Shown here in pieces: positions 51,887 to 52,019 of a DNA stretch of 52,019 bases (positions are counted from its first letter, which is position 1; every line of letters begins with the position of its first letter). The translations under genes and the position numbers were made by a program. The notes beneath the pieces are model-generated. The model was given only the letters and a program-made list of their open reading frames with translations, searched no databases and was not told the DNA's origin. Origin of the DNA: Eubacteriales bacterium (GTDB lineage Bacteria > Bacillota > Clostridia > Lachnospirales > Lachnospiraceae); NCBI GenBank assembly GCA_030536995.1, contig JAUNOY010000020.1:1-52019 (forward strand), given 5' to 3'.

Positions 51887-51910
51887 AACAGCAGTCTTTC
51901 GACTACTGTT
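51887..51910 (-). terminator. Terminator of the rRNA operon
   Basis: On the minus strand AACAGTAGTC-GAAA-GACTGCTGTT, a stem with one G-T wobble and a GAAA tetraloop, followed by TTTT. It lies about 70 bases past the 23S 3' end. Confidence 0.85.
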
Positions 51911-51978
51911 CATCAGGTTTATACCTTTAAAACTACATACATGCAACATCCTTGAGAATTCTTTTAACCTTGCTTCTT

Positions 51979-52019
51979 GGTCAAGCCCTCGACCTATTAG
52001 TAACAGTCAGCTCCATACA
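51979..52019 (-). rRNA. rrl: 23S rRNA, 3' end (partial)
   Basis: The complement of the last bases reads GTATGGAGCTGACTGTTACT, then AATAGGTCGAGGGCTTGACC, the conserved 3' terminus of clostridial 23S rRNA (helix closing the 5' end). The gene continues beyond the window. No 5S gene fits in the 70 bases before the terminator. Confidence 0.9.

Overview
The window looks like a chromosomal segment of a gut Firmicute of the Lachnospiraceae type (Blautia or [Ruminococcus]-like). The evidence is low-to-moderate GC, strong AGGAGG ribosome sites, a SpoIIID remnant, two CUT1 sugar ABC systems without their own ATPase, YesM/YesN signalling, an alpha-L-fucosidase, a sialic-acid-type uptake locus, and a partial 23S rRNA at the right edge. 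Species assignment is inference.

Layout. 1-1.1 kb: a truncated spoIIID and the 3' remnant of an IS66 element. 1.4-6 kb (minus strand): an operon of a secreted metallophosphoesterase, a YibE/F membrane protein and a frameshifted EAL protein, behind a promoter carrying phased TTAA-type half-sites. 6-8 kb: a broken 4Fe-4S membrane protein and an intact IS transposase. 8.1-10.9 kb: a tight cassette (TOPRIM-like protein, DUF4869-like protein, small P-loop ATPase) leading into a decayed TOTE-type primase-helicase, which looks like a defence locus. 11.1-11.8 kb: acetyltransferases. 11.9-18.5 kb: a gluconate / 2-keto-3-deoxygluconate regulon (GntP permease, dehydratase, broken kinase, aldolase, intact kinase) with its own GntR/FadR-type regulator and candidate operators.

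18.8-21.4 kb: an ArsR-like regulator with an MFS transporter, and a pyridoxamine kinase. 21.5-31.3 kb (minus strand): sensor kinase YesM, regulator YesN, an accessory lipoprotein binding protein, a second binding protein, two permeases, a cytoplasmic GH29 fucosidase and a Gfo/Idh oxidoreductase, which read as one sense-import-degrade unit for fucosylated glycans. 31.5-34.2 kb: MetNIQ methionine uptake with a LysR-type operator. 34.3-38.7 kb: a sensor kinase with a response regulator carrying an internal deletion, divergent from a YfhO-type membrane glycosyltransferase. 38.6-41 kb: an iron-type alcohol dehydrogenase and asparaginase.

41-48.3 kb: a divergent locus with an SGNH esterase and LysR regulator on one side, and binding protein, two permeases, YhcH-family protein, ROK kinase and RpiR regulator on the other. 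It resembles sialic acid or amino-sugar uptake. 48.3-51.1 kb: a second, non-homologous secreted phosphatase (alkaline phosphatase) again translationally coupled to a YibE/F protein. 51.3-52 kb: an Rpn-type nuclease remnant and the end of an rRNA operon.

The two most interesting signals are the repeated pairing of a secreted phosphatase with YibE/F under similar TTAA-array promoters, and the TOPRIM/DUF4869-like/P-loop cassette. The window also holds about nine damaged genes, several by internal deletion.
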